Part shown: in pieces, positions 23,172-33,754 of the stretch
Numbering within the stretch: the first letter of the stretch is position 1
Layout: each line of letters starts with the position of its first letter
Assembly: GCA_009760855.2 (NCBI GenBank)
Contig: WPIO01000001.1
Span: forward strand, 729,001 to 793,000
Direction of reading: 5' to 3'
DNA: 64,000 nucleotides
Source of the DNA: Cristatella mucedo
Taxonomy: Eukaryota; Bryozoa; Phylactolaemata; Cristatellidae
The notes under the pieces: generated by a model
Seen by the model: the letters and a program-made list of their open reading frames with translations, nothing else
What the model was told of the DNA's origin: nothing
Databases searched by the model: none
Position numbers and translations under genes: made by a program

Positions 23172-23582
23172 CAAAGTCTCCCCAAAAGTTGAATAGTCCA
23201 CAGATGTTGAAACGTCGCGACTTGCTGGGATTTCTTGTGTTTTTACAAACTGGTTGCTATGTGAGCCTGTTGCTTCTGGGCCACTAATGTATGCCCCACC
23301 TGCAGCAGGTGGTTAAGCATTTGGCTTGGTGCAGCCTTTGATGTAAGCATGTGACCCACCACAGTGGCCCACCACAATTGCACTCCTTTATCTGTGGTGA
23401 GTCAGCCCCTAGCTCAGATATGTACCTGCTGGGGGAATAAAGACAGAGTCTCGTTTACCGCTCACGTTCGCCTGCTTGTGTCTTCGTGTCTCCATGAGAC
23501 TCCACTATCACTGCTGCAGCCGGAGACACAGTAACGTAACATGGTTATGGTGCGGTCTGCCGACCGTGGCAATTTGTCTTAT
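23172..23582 (-). pseudogene. Second copy of discoidin exon 2, split by solo LTR
   Basis: On the minus strand this matches the middle exon of the discoidin gene at 29546-29665: QIATVGRPHHNQFVKT, then SRDVST and VDYS, ending at a donor-like GTAAAA. The solo LTR at 23255-23541 interrupts it between the two halves. Removing 287 bp of LTR and one 4-bp target copy leaves exactly 120 bp, or 40 codons without a stop, equal to the intact exon. The acceptor AG is lost (TTA in place of CAAG). Similarity continues a short way into the neighbouring intron (TTGTTCCA). Homologues of exons 1 and 3 were not found nearby. It is a broken duplicate, not a functional exon. Confidence 0.8.
23255..23541. mobile_element. 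Solo LTR (287 bp) with 4-bp target duplication
   Basis: It begins TGCTATGT and ends ACGTAACA, an imperfect terminal inverted repeat with TG..CA ends. It is flanked by TGGT on both sides (23251-23254 and 23542-23545). Inside are GGCCACTAATG, GGTGAGTCAGC, AATAAAGACAGAGTCTCG (poly(A)-signal-like) and TGAGACTCCACTA, all shared with the LTRs at 26528 and 27828. Solo LTRs arise by recombination between the two ends of a full element. Confidence 0.85.
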
Positions 23583-23840
23583 TAACGAAAATAAACTTGT
23601 TCCACGAACTCAACAAAGCATATAATTTGAATATTAATTTAAAAAAACATAAAAAGCTGACACTAACATTTAAAGTAAAACTTAAATGCTTGACAGGCCG
23701 ATAATGTAAATTTAATGTAGGGATTATGATGTCTGTTAACATCCTACACGTGGTTAAACCTTTGAGTTAATCTTAGGCTTGTCCCACTGAGATTCTCTTT
23801 CAACACATGAGCAGCAAAGAATACTGATCTAAGAAAAAAA

Positions 23841-24283
23841 ATATGTTAGCAATTTGCAAGCTGTGCAAATTTCATTACAAGAGTTCGATGATTCCATTAA
23901 TGCCGCTTACATGTAGGTTTTGCTCTAAGAATGGCGATGAATTCTTTCTTAAACCCACGGAGTTTTGTAAATTAAAATCAAACTGATGATTCAGTTGGGC
24001 TGTGGTCTTAGTTTGCCCGCATGTCACTGACGAATGTTACGGTTTGATTAAAGAGCCGCGTTGGTCGTGCCCACATTGACCTATCTTTTTTTCCTGTGAT
24101 TAAAGTAATTGTTTGGCGTCGAACGTGCCTTTTTCTAGACCTACGTTATAAGTCTTTGATCAGCAACACCGTGTAGATTCCATAGCAGCTGTTTGTACTC
24201 TCAGATTTCCATATTTACTCTGGCGGTGCTATGCTTACATAAGAAATATGTCATCAGATTGGTTTTAATTACTGCATCTTTTC
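23841..24283. repeat. Three-copy repeat R, copy 1
   Basis: Adjacent direct copy of 24321-24852. Shared blocks include CTTAAACCCACGGAGTTTT, TTTTTTCCTGTGATTAAAG and CTCAGATTNC. No coding capacity is seen. Confidence 0.85.
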
Positions 24284-24320
24284 GCTATGTAAATGTTTGC
24301 TACGATCAATCAAACGCTAA

Positions 24321-24852
24321 ACAAGTTACAAGCTGTGTACATGTTGCTAGAAGAGTTCAGCGATTCTATTAATGCCGCTTGCTGCTTACGTTTTACTGTA
24401 AGACTAGTGCTGAATTATTTCTTAAACCCACGGAGTTTTATAAATTAAAATCAAACTGATGTACCAAATTCAGTTGGGCTGCCGTCTCAGTTTGCCCGCA
24501 GGTCACTGACGAATGTTAAGGTTTGATGAAAGAGCCGGGTTGGTCGTGCCCATATTGATCCATCTTTTTTTCCTGTGATTAAAGTAATTGTTTGGCATCG
24601 AACGTGACTTTTTCTAGACCTACCTTGCGAGTCTGAGAACAGTAACAGGGTGTAGATTTTTCAAAGCAGCTGTCGGTACTCTCAGATTACTATATTTTCT
24701 CTGGTGTTGCTCTGCTGCATAATCAATATGCCATAGGGTTTGTTATAGTTACAGCATCTTTTAAATTGGTCAGTCAATGGTTCAAATGAATTCAGCTAGG
24801 AAGTGTGCTTTTCACTAACGGTAAAAGGTAGGTATGCAATGCGAATCTCCAG
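24321..24852. repeat. Three-copy repeat R, copy 2
   Basis: Tandem neighbour of copy 1, shifted by about 480 bp. It extends further right, through TTGGTCAGTCAATGGTTCA and GTATGCAATGCGAATCT, which are also present in copy 3. Confidence 0.85.
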
Positions 24853-25924
24853 CTCTCTGGATCTAGTGATACAAACTCAATGCTTTTAATGGGCACATAG
24901 GTCTGTAATAGCAGTTTAAATGATGACAATCAAATTTTAATCAATTTCCCCTAAACTTTACCATAACTTTCTTTAATTGATTCGGTTTATTAAATTCCGG
25001 GTCGAGGTATTGCCTTGTGTAAGAAATGTCAGTGAGCTATGACTACGTACTAGTATAAGATACTGCTCCAGGAAAAGTAGAAACACTGTTCTATTTACTA
25101 ACAGCTGTTTTCAAATACTGTTAAACTGACAGTAACATATAAAATTTAAGAAAATGTGACTTGCTGAACACACACGCTAATAAAAGGATTTATGTGGACG
25201 GTTACAATAGCTCAGGCACCGTAAAAAGCCTCAACCAGGGTTACAGTGACCATGCATAGGGAGCATAGAAATAATTTAATATAAAGACTCGTTGGCCTAT
25301 AGGAGGTTGTAGGTGACCAAGGCAGGGGGGATAAGTTTACAAGTAGGCTGCTAACTGCAGCATTTGATTCTACGATTAAAGGTAGCAAATCATCCATTCT
25401 GCTAATATGCCTCTCTCTTTGATTTTGACCACAGACGCTTGCAGTTAGCAGCAAAATTAGCAGTTATTCCCCCCCCCAGCAGGATGTGCTTGGTTGGAAG
25501 CACAATACTTAGCCTACAGCGTATCAACGGTCGTTAATCGCTAGTAATTGGACGAATAAAACAACTTAGACGCTCTGTATAGATACTAAGGGTCAGCAGT
25601 TGCTGAAGCGTACCGACCTCGATTTTTGCCGATTCACCATGTAAGCAGAGGACCGTTGATATTTTGTATAGGCTACAACGTTTGTGGTTGCATCCTTAGT
25701 AATGAGCCTGAAACATTAGCCACTGTTTGATTTCTACACTCTCTTTTGGCATTACCCGAGTGTTAGAGTTGCCTTGGTCTTGCAGTTTAGCCAGTTTCTG
25801 AGGCTAGTGACAAACTAAAAGAAAGTTCTTTTCTTTATCTTGATGGCCCTATGCTTATAGCCTGGGTCTACTGGTGACGGCTGCACAGCAGCAGAGGTAT
25901 CTGTTTTGCATGATCGCTTCTTAT
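24853..25924. other. No recognisable feature
   Basis: AT-rich, without a supported gene or window repeat. A C9 homopolymer sits near 25468-25476. The 80-codon minus-strand frame at 25212-25454 is not recognised. Confidence 0.5.
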
Positions 25925-26040
25925 GATTGGTTAATTAGCTCAGCCTCCGGCCACTAACATAGGCCCCACCTGCAGCAGGTTTTTTGGCAGTTGATTCGGT
26001 GCAGCTTCAGGCTTTCGATGTAAGTGATGCTGCCCGCTAG
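25925..26040. mobile_element. Truncated LTR fragment
   Basis: Matches the left half of the 23255 LTR (GGCCACTAACATAGGCCCC, CACCTGCAGCAGG, CGGTGCAGC) and stops after GATGTAAG. The right half is gone, and it runs directly into LTR-element internal-like DNA. Confidence 0.7.
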
Positions 26041-26527
26041 AGATGCAATTGAAGAATGGAACTCAGAGAACAACGAGGCCGTATTGAAGAGTCGGAGTAT
26101 TTTTCGACAGCGTGGTCGGCCGGCGACGAACGCAGGGGGGTGGTACCAGCCACCGGCCTGCAGGAGATGCCAGACACTGGAAGCTGTGTCCCAGCTTTGT
26201 CGAAACGTGGGTGGCCACTATTGCTGGCTAGTCGCTAAGGGCCGTGCTGATGTGTGCCTCCTGGGAGTTGCAGTCACGCTGTCGGCGACCAGGGTGAGCC
26301 TGTTGGAGACCTTCAACTTCGAATTAACCAACCTTATAGAATCCGGATGACATACCGCTGGACGGGTAACAACTTCTGCATCAGGGCCATCGCCTGACCA
26401 AGAGAGGGACCAAGCAGGACTAGCCATCAGAGAAAAGCAAAGGGAAATCATGTCTACGCTACTTTCAGTCACAAAGTCCGCTCCCTCTTCAGCCACGCTG
26501 GTGGACTAGGAGATCTATTTTCCATTA
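26041..26527 (+). mobile_element. LTR-element internal remnant, possibly gag-like
   Basis: This lies between LTR pieces and is open in one frame from 26024 to 26350. A Cys-rich stretch (CRRC, then further Cys and GHYC) suggests a decayed zinc-knuckle gag, but the spacing is not canonical and the frame may have shifted. The 3' part (26290-26527), up to the LTR at 26528, is repeated at 27599-27827. Retroelement origin rests mainly on position. Confidence 0.4.
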
Positions 26528-27215
26528 TGTAAGAAATGCTGAATGCGTCTGCTACTTCAGCTTTTGTAATTAGAGCAGCTTCCGGCCACTAATGCGTGCT
26601 CACTTGCAGTACATGGTTGGGCAGTTGAATCGGTGCAGCGTCCGGCTTTTGGTGTAGGGCATGTTGCCCACCTCAGCTGCACTCCCATCTCCGGTGAGTC
26701 AGTCAGCTCCCATACAGTCACGCGTGAGAGAATGAACCGAGAGTCTTATTTTTCCGCTCGCGTCCTAGCAAGTGTCTCCGTGAGACTCCACTACAACTGC
26801 AGCCTCTGCAGGCACAGCAATGCAGCACTTGCTACATTGATTACTGTTCGCTGTATCAATTTTACACAGTGACGATACAAGTAGCCTACATTTTAATAAT
26901 TATGACAAACTGTTTGAAAAACTGGGGTATACTACCGTCAAGTATCAAGAACACGAAAACCAAATGTTTGGCAAATTTCTGACTAGGTTTAAATCTGTTG
27001 GGTCTTCCAACTGTATCGCGTCAATTCCCATATTAGCTTCTGAAAGCAGAGTGCCCTGGCAGATGCCAAATCCAATAGTGCCTAGTAATTAGTACTATTT
27101 TCTTAAGCGGAATAAAAATTTCTAATTGCTGGTTGTTCTTCCAGTCATTTAGCATATATTTTAACAAACCTTGTCATAGAAAATGAGAATTTCAGTTGTG
27201 AGACATTTTCAAGTT
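26290..27215. repeat. Segmental duplication, copy 1
   Basis: Collinear with 27599-28590. It covers internal element DNA, a complete LTR and about 390 bp of flanking sequence beyond the LTR (TACAAGTAGCCTACATTTTAA, CCGTCAAGTATCAAG). Because the flanks match as well, this is duplicated chromosomal DNA and not two independent insertions. Copy 1 lacks the LINE-A tail found in copy 2. Confidence 0.8.
26528..26827. mobile_element. LTR (about 300 bp)
   Basis: Starts TGTAAGAAATG and ends AATGCAGCA, sharing the central blocks GGCCACTAATG, GTGAGTCAGTCAGC and TCTCCGTGAGACTCC with the solo LTR at 23255. Confidence 0.75.
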
Positions 27216-27590
27216 TAAATTGTGCTCACATTGACCAATATTTCTTTCCTTTGCAAAGTGCCATCTTTGCCGTCGCACTTGTCCACGTGCCTTTGTCTAG
27301 ACGTATCTTTTTTCCTGTGATAAAAGTAATTTTTGGCATCGTACGCGCCTTTTTCTAGACCTACGTTACTAGTCTTAGTATAGTAACAGCTTGTAGATTT
27401 CAAAGCAGCTGTTTGTACTCTCAGATTCCTATATTTTCTCTGGTGTTTCTCTGCTTACATAATAAATATGTCATCAGGTCGGTTATAGTTACTGCATCTT
27501 TTCAATTGGTCAGTCGATGGTTCATTTAAATACAGCAAGTAACTGAACTTGTCACTAAAGGTAAAAGGTTGGTATGCAGTGCGAATCTTG
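27215..27590. repeat. Three-copy repeat R, copy 3 (partial)
   Basis: Matches the right two thirds of copies 1 and 2 (TTTTTTCCTGTGATAAAAG, CTTTTTCTAGACCTACGTTA, TTGGTCAGTCGATGGTTCA). It abuts segmental duplication copy 2. Confidence 0.8.
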
Positions 27591-27827
27591 GCTTTCGGCC
27601 TGTTGGAGTCTTTCAACTCCAAATTACCCCACCTTATAGAATCCGGATGACATACCGCTGGCCAGGTAACCACTTCTGCTTCGGGGCCATCGCCTGACCA
27701 AGCGAGTGACCAAGCAGGACCAGCCAGTAGAGGAAAGCGCAGAGAACTCATGTCTACATGACTTTCAGTCACAAGGTCCACTCTCTCATCAGCCAGGCTG
27801 GCGGACTAAGAGATCTACTTTCAATAA

Positions 27828-28126
27828 TGTAAGGAATGTTAAGTGCGTCTGATACTTCAGCTTTTGTAATTAGATTAGCGTCCGGCCACTAATGCATGCT
27901 CACTTGCAGTAGATGGTTGGGTAGTTGAATCGGTGCAGCTTACAGCTTTTGGTTGGTTAGGGCATGTTGCCCACCTCAGCTGCACTCCCATCTGCGGTAA
28001 GTCAGTCAGCTCTCATACAGGCCTGCGTGAGAGAATAAACCGTCTCTTTTTTCCGCTTGTGACCGAGCAAGTGTCTCCGTGAGAATCCGCTAGAACTGCA
28101 GCCTCTGCAGGCACAGCAATGCAGCA
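27828..28126. mobile_element. LTR (about 300 bp)
   Basis: Starts TGTAAGGAATG and ends AATGCAGCA. Nearly collinear with the LTR at 26528, as expected from the segmental duplication. Confidence 0.75.
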
Positions 28127-28304
28127 CGTCCTTCTTTGATAAGTGTTTGCTGTATTACTTTTCCACAGCGACCATACAAGTAGCCTACATTTTAATTATT
28201 AAAACAAACTTGTTGAAAAACTGAGGGATAATGCCGTCAAGTATCAAGGACGCGAGAACCAAATGCTTGGAAAATTTTGACTATGCTTAAATCTGTTAGG
28301 CCTT

Positions 28305-28379
28305 AAAATAATAATAATAATAATAATGTATTTAATAAAGCACCCCCAGAGATCTCTTTCTAGGCGCTTTACATTTGTC
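28305..28379 (-). mobile_element. Very short LINE-A tail insertion
   Basis: On the minus strand this is only the last ~55 bp of LINE-A plus its (ATT)n tail; the hairpin is kept with one G-T wobble (AAAGCGCC, GGTGCTTT). The duplicate at about 27003 shows the empty site (CTGTTGGGTCTTCC). Here the target reads GGCCTT on one side and GTCTTCC on the other, suggesting a ~5-bp target duplication. Confidence 0.85.
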
Positions 28380-28590
28380 TTCCCACTGTATCCCAACAAT
28401 TCCCATAATACCTTCTGAAAGAAAAGTGCCCTGGCACTTGCCGAATCCAAAGCATAGTAGCAGTAATATTTTCTTTAGCGGCATTACAATTTCTAATTGC
28501 TGGTTCTCCTTCCAGCCATTTAGCATATTGTTTAACAAACATTTTCATAGGAAATAGGAATTTGAGTTGTGAGGCATTTGTGAACCAAAC

Positions 28591-29071
28591 TGTAATTATA
28601 AAGCTTGAAGCCTATTTACATAGTGTGCTTTAGGATTCGGAGCGAATCGTACCGTACGCTCTATATATCCGAAAGTATTCTAAGAAACTCACAAGCATAC
28701 TGAAATAAGTAAATCTTTATTTTTAGTCTTGCAGCACCATGGAGCAGTCTTTAAAACAATATAATGCCGGTTCTTTCATGAGTGCCTAAATTCCTGCCTC
28801 GCAATCGCAGAAAAACCACTATACTTGGTAATTTCATGCCTAAAGAATAGATATCGTTCTGGGACGACTTCAATCAAATTATCCTAACGACATCAACGAG
28901 TTACTCAAGATGGATAGTGTTACGTAAAAATTCTATCTCAAAACATTAACGCTGAGACAAAAAATGCATCATATATACTGGACATTAAACATAATCGGTA
29001 GATATTACAGTGAAGGTAAATACAGTAGGTTGCGAGGTGAATTACAACTTAAAATGCGAGAGAAACAAAAC
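28591..29071. other. Downstream flank of the discoidin gene
   Basis: AT-rich with no gene or known repeat recognised. It lies beyond the poly(A) signal of the minus-strand gene. Confidence 0.5.
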
Positions 29072-29077
29072 TTTATT
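29072..29077 (-). promoter_or_regulatory. Poly(A) signal AATAAA
   Basis: A canonical AATAAA on the minus strand, 45 bp after the discoidin stop codon, in the right place to end the transcript. Confidence 0.7.
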
Positions 29078-29121
29078 TGCACATTTCCTCCGATGATGGT
29101 GGAAGAAACGACTCGCGAATA

Positions 29122-29930
29122 CTAGCAGCCAAACACTTCAACTTTGGTGCTTGGGTGATTGAAGAAAGAGAGAACGTGAAGCCGCAAGGCTCGAACGCCT
29201 ACAATCGGCTTGCGTAGAGTGTTTCGTTCAACACTGTTACATTCAATATTACCTTGAAAAACCTAAAAAAAATAAACAAAGTCATTTTTTTCTGACACAA
29301 AGCTGATCAGGCTATGCAAACAAGTTACAAACTTGGCAAAAGAATTTTCTTTTAAAATGGCAAAATAATCTAAGGTTTGTAAACTCTAAATAAAACTCTC
29401 TTCCGCGACTGAGTCGTTCCAAACTCTCAGGTTTACCTTTAACATTAAAGCATTATAGGACGTCGTATTTAAACGAATACAGAGAAACGAATAAGATAGC
29501 ATTCATTTTATATTGGCAATATTTTGCAGTGCTGAGATTTTTTACCCGAGTCTCCCCATCTTCAGTGTAGTCAACGAATGTTGAACCGTCCCGACTCGTT
29601 GAGATCTTGTAAGTCCTCACAAACTGGTTATGGTTTGGTCTTCCGGCTGTGGCAATTTGTTTAATCTTGAAAGAGACAAATTGTTCCAAGCATCAGAAAA
29701 AGGCCGCCAATTAGAAGAGAAATTACAAAGATGTGTTAAGAACGTTTTTTCAATCACACTTACTGTTCGACGAGCTGAAAAATCGAATTGAATGTATGGA
29801 TTAGGATCTTTAGCTTGAGCTTCTGCTGCCCATATGAGATCTTTATCGTTACGTGTTCTCGCATACTTTGGCTCGTGATGCCATGCTGGCCAATGGGAAC
29901 TTGCTTTAAAAGCACTATCCGGCAAGCCAT
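29122..29930 (-). CDS. Discoidin (F5/8 type C) domain protein, last three exons
   Basis: The best host gene in the window. On the minus strand, exon 29930-29764 follows the acceptor TTTTTTACCCTCAG and encodes GLPDSAFKASSHW to YIQFDFSARRT. A GTAAGT donor opens a 98-bp intron. Exon 29665-29546 (40 codons) encodes QIATAGRPNHNQFV, STSRDGSTF and DGETR, then a GTAAAA donor. Exon 29262-29122 starts after TTTTTTTAG and encodes VFQGNIE, RNTLRKPIV, RLHVLSFFNHPSTKVEVFGC and a TAG stop. The pieces join in frame into nearly one complete F5/8C beta-sandwich, from the IPDS-like start to the VEVYGC-like end. Such domains bind carbohydrate, phospholipid or collagen, usually in secreted or membrane proteins. 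The first Cys of the domain and all earlier exons lie upstream and were not found. The first exon here starts with the last two bases of a split codon. Confidence 0.88.
29546..29665 (-). other. Discoidin gene exon, 120 bp
   Basis: The penultimate exon found, in phase 0 on both sides. It is listed separately because a second, LTR-split copy of exactly this length exists at 23172-23582. Confidence 0.85.
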
Positions 29931-30029
29931 CTGAGGGTAAAAAATAAATGATCAGTTTCTCGAGATTGGCAGCCTAAGCATTTTTTATGCTTTGATTAAG
30001 TTATTTTCAAAGAATAATCATGAACTCAA

Positions 30030-30118
30030 ATGCAAACAGCAAATGTAAAGCGCTCAGAAAGAGATTAAGTTCTCTGATGTCGCGGTATCGAGTGTATTAT
30101 TAGTATTATCATTATTAC
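30030..30118 (+). mobile_element. Very short LINE-A tail
   Basis: Only GCAAATGTAAAGCGC, the hairpin region (right arm mutated, TCGCGGTAT) and an ATT tail. It lies in the DNA upstream of the discoidin exons, probably an intron. Confidence 0.85.
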
Positions 30119-33084
30119 CTCATCCTCTGACGTTCTTTTTGACCTTTGAAATCCTGTTTTGGTAACACCATAATTGCAAGCATTAAAATTAATTACAAAT
30201 CAATACATTATCTCCAACAGCTGGCTAAAGCTAAATCCTACCTATTAATGGGCTATGCCAGATCAGTTTTTCTGATCAATTGGTTTGGTAAACGGTAAGA
30301 ATAGTACATTACGTCATTGCTATTAGTTTAAGAATTTCGGGAACTAAGGCGTTTAAATTGATTCAAAAACACAAATAGATTTTTCAGCCTTCAAAATATT
30401 TCAATTGCTTCTTCACAGCTTGAAATTCGACAATAAACCATGAAACAGCTGTCGAGTTCGACTCCTTGCTGATGCCCATACTCGTTTTCACCGCGATGCC
30501 CTTAAATACAAATCGAATTCAAGGAATACTGAACTAATAACTGAGAAGCATTAAAAAGAGCTCGCAATGTAGGCATTACGCTTACAGATTAAGGATAGCC
30601 ATAGGTTTTATAAACCTGCATCGGTAAAATAAATCCATACATTGTAAATAAAAGTAAATTTAGTATTGACTTATATTGGAGCATAACGTTGCACTCATAA
30701 AATTAATCGTTTCGGTTTCTTGGCTTTTAATGCATGTGTAATACAAGAAATTTCTATTGTTCAAACTAACGATACAACAGTTCCATTCAGATTTTTTTCT
30801 GAACTTTAGTTTCTGCATTTTAGTTTCTGTATTTATATTTTATTTACGTGTCGTTTACTAAACGTTACTAATCGTACCTTCTACTTATTGATGTTCGTGT
30901 GAGTATTCGGTGAGGTTTTAGGTACTGGTGCAAACACATTGCTCACTGTAATTTGAGTTCTTATTCAAACCGGATTGCCTATGTCCATAGGAAATAAAAC
31001 ATGTGTCATCTTGCTAGGATTATATAAACTTATGCAAGCAGATGCAGTTTCTTTAAAAATATTAGGTGAACGGCAAGCTACTACTATCGTTTACTTACTC
31101 ATTACCATGGCAAGCCCAACTAAACTACATATATACTTCTGAGAGCGAAAATAATTCGTTTTATAATCTGAAGATGCTCATCAGGACTTGAATGCAGTCA
31201 AACAAATCGGCAAGTATCCTTGAAAGTTCATCACGTGGTTAACTTGGGCTAAAATTGTTGCAATAATCCTGGGTTCACTGCAATACTGAGTTTTCCCGTT
31301 TTGCAACAGAATCCGCTTTCCAGTAAACATGTTCGATTTCTTGGCTTAAAAACTAATACTTTAGCAGTTCTTAAACCAAGTACCGTAGCGCATGGAATCA
31401 AAATTCTGAGAACCGGCTGAGAGATTGCCTTCTGGTCAGGGCTTTTAGTTCCGGACTTTTCAGTGAAAGCTATACAAATTTTTACAGGTCAGGAAATAAA
31501 TCGTGCAAATTTTTCTCTCCCTTAGGCGTGTCGCTGACCTAAAACAATTAAATGCAATACACTTTTTCGATAATGTACAAGAATTAGCGTTCGTTAATGC
31601 TTTGTAAACAACGATGTCTTAACTGCTATTTTTAATCAGCGGCCGACCTCCATTGATTGGCTTGGGTTTTCAAGAAAATCCTACGCAACCACGAGAGCAG
31701 GCAAAACGATCTGAATATAGGGTATTCATGTTCAAAAAAAGTGCAGCAGTTAGATATCAGAAAATTGTATTGCAACATTAAATGAGAACTTTCCGATGCA
31801 AGTGCAGACTAATGTTTTCAGTGCCAGCATTAAATGTCTCAAAAGATAAAAACGGTTCTAGAAAACATGAACTTTGCTATCCGCACTTCCAAACAATAGG
31901 TGACATGCGAAAAGTGGCAAGAGTCTGTTACTATAAGCTCAACTAGAGCTTCTAGTTACACTTTCGCAGGCTAGGACAAAAGTGCCTTAAGCTCCGGACA
32001 CTGCGAACACTCCTGGCACTCTGAAAATAAGTGGCTATGCATAGGAAAACAAGATGAACAACAATCTGGCTAATAGGAATCGTGAATTCGAAGATATTAG
32101 TATACAATCTATGATACCTATTACATAAAGATCACTTGAGTTTGGGACACTTATGAACATTTTCGGACTCTGACGACCTAGTGAGCTTATGAATATTGAC
32201 TAGAAAGAGTGTATACGGTGCTATGTACGGCTGGTATTATACGAATTAAACTTACTGTTTAGATACTGTTTAGCTTATGAAAGGTATTTCCCCAACGTTA
32301 CCGGATTAGTCTCGGCAGCCGCAATAAACGTTATTCGGTAGTTTTTAGGCGGAATTACGAACGTTCTTCAATAGAATTTACATGTGTGTACTCAACGGTA
32401 GGGAGGCAGTAGTCAAATTTGAGCTGAGTAGTAAAACTTAAGGTAGTACACGACACTTTTGAAGTGATAACTGGTTCAAAATAAACAGATTTTATGATCT
32501 CTATCGACCTATGTAGAGACATAAACGTGTGATAAGCATAAGGCTTTTTTAACTTTAACAGCATAGGTAGACAGGTAAATCATTGTTGTGCTGATCGTGA
32601 TGCAATTCAAGAATTATTTGTGGCTTATTTAAAGCTCCAAAGTACCACTTACCCCGGCATTTGATGGTTTTGGCTGCCTTAATGCTGAATAGTTCAAATT
32701 AAATAGTTAGATATCCAGTAAAGTATGTATTGTGGCCGTTTAGAGAGGAGCTCCGGTATGAATCTGGTGAGGTACCGACCACTTATGTGTGCACAGAAAC
32801 AATTAAATCGTTATATGCTAGGCTCAAAGTTCTCAAGAAAAGAATGCTTGGGTGCCGCGTTTTGAGAATGGCTGTAATTGTAATGCAATCAGCTTTTGCA
32901 TGTCTTTGTTTAGTAATAAAATCCATAACAGCCTTCTCTGCAAGCCTAGCTTAATGAACTCAGTTGGAGATAGACAGTTAAAAGTACAACCAAGTGGATA
33001 ACGAGAGTAGTACGAGGAACGATAGATAGTAGTAATCACAGTAAGCCATCAAGTTAATAAAATAATTTAACACTCTTATTCTAG
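30119..33084. other. No confirmed feature; probable upstream introns
   Basis: AT-rich DNA upstream of the discoidin exons on their strand. A minus-strand open stretch near 30390-30520 (SWFIVEFQAVKK) looks coding-like but ends in a TGA, and no donor gives a phase that fits the next exon. No repeats of the window's families were seen. Confidence 0.4.
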
Positions 33085-33606
33085 TGGTAATAATGACAAT
33101 AATGATATAAATAATGCGCTTGATTAAGCGCCTTCAGAGAACTCAATCTCTTTCTAGGCGCTTTATATTTGCTGCACAGGTGAACGCAATTGAATGGTGA
33201 GTAATATAAATCTTGATAAACAGCATGAATAACATGGTTAGGGGTGACTTGCACCGGATCAGCATGCAAATGTGGTTAGTGGCAGCAACCACAGTGTCAG
33301 CACGCGTAAGCAAATGAAGAACGGATAACAGGGACCCACTAAATGCTCTTCTAAATAGGTGTTTGTAAGTGCTTTGTAAATGTGGTCAAGTCATGGGTTG
33401 CTCTGACTCAAGTCGGGAGGGAGTTCCAGGCTTTGGGAGCAAACGAACTAAATGCATGGTCTCCCAAAGAATTCGAGGTTTGTACGAGGTATAGGTAAAA
33501 CGTTGGATTCCGATAAGAGGGCGGTGCGATGCTTGTCTGGTGGGGGAGTCGATCTGAAATATAGGCTGGAGCCAAAGAATGAAGTACCCTAAAAGTGGTA
33601 TAGAGA
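33085..33606 (-). mobile_element. LINE-A 3' end
   Basis: A minus-strand copy with an interrupted ATT tail at 33090-33115, then the hairpin (right arm nearly intact, GGCGCTTA), the 3' UTR and part of the C-terminal block. It is 5'-truncated near 33606. Confidence 0.85.
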
Positions 33607-33754
33607 ATTGTTTATACGTTATCAATTGTCGACATAATTTTGAAAAGCAGTAGGTTATAACGTCAGTAAATATTTATTGAGAATATACAGATATTATTGG
33701 AAAAAATTTATTCGCTAGCTTAGTCAGTTAAAGTACATTTAATCGTTTACTATC

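Larger units (their letters stand above)
27599..28590. repeat. Segmental duplication, copy 2
   Basis: Partner of 26290-27215, with its own LTR at 27828-28126 and an extra LINE-A tail at 28305-28379. Confidence 0.8.

Noticed and set aside
30390-30520. Additional upstream exon of the discoidin gene (SWFIVEFQAVKK)
   Set aside because: It ends in TGA, and no splice donor gives a phase compatible with the exon at 29930.
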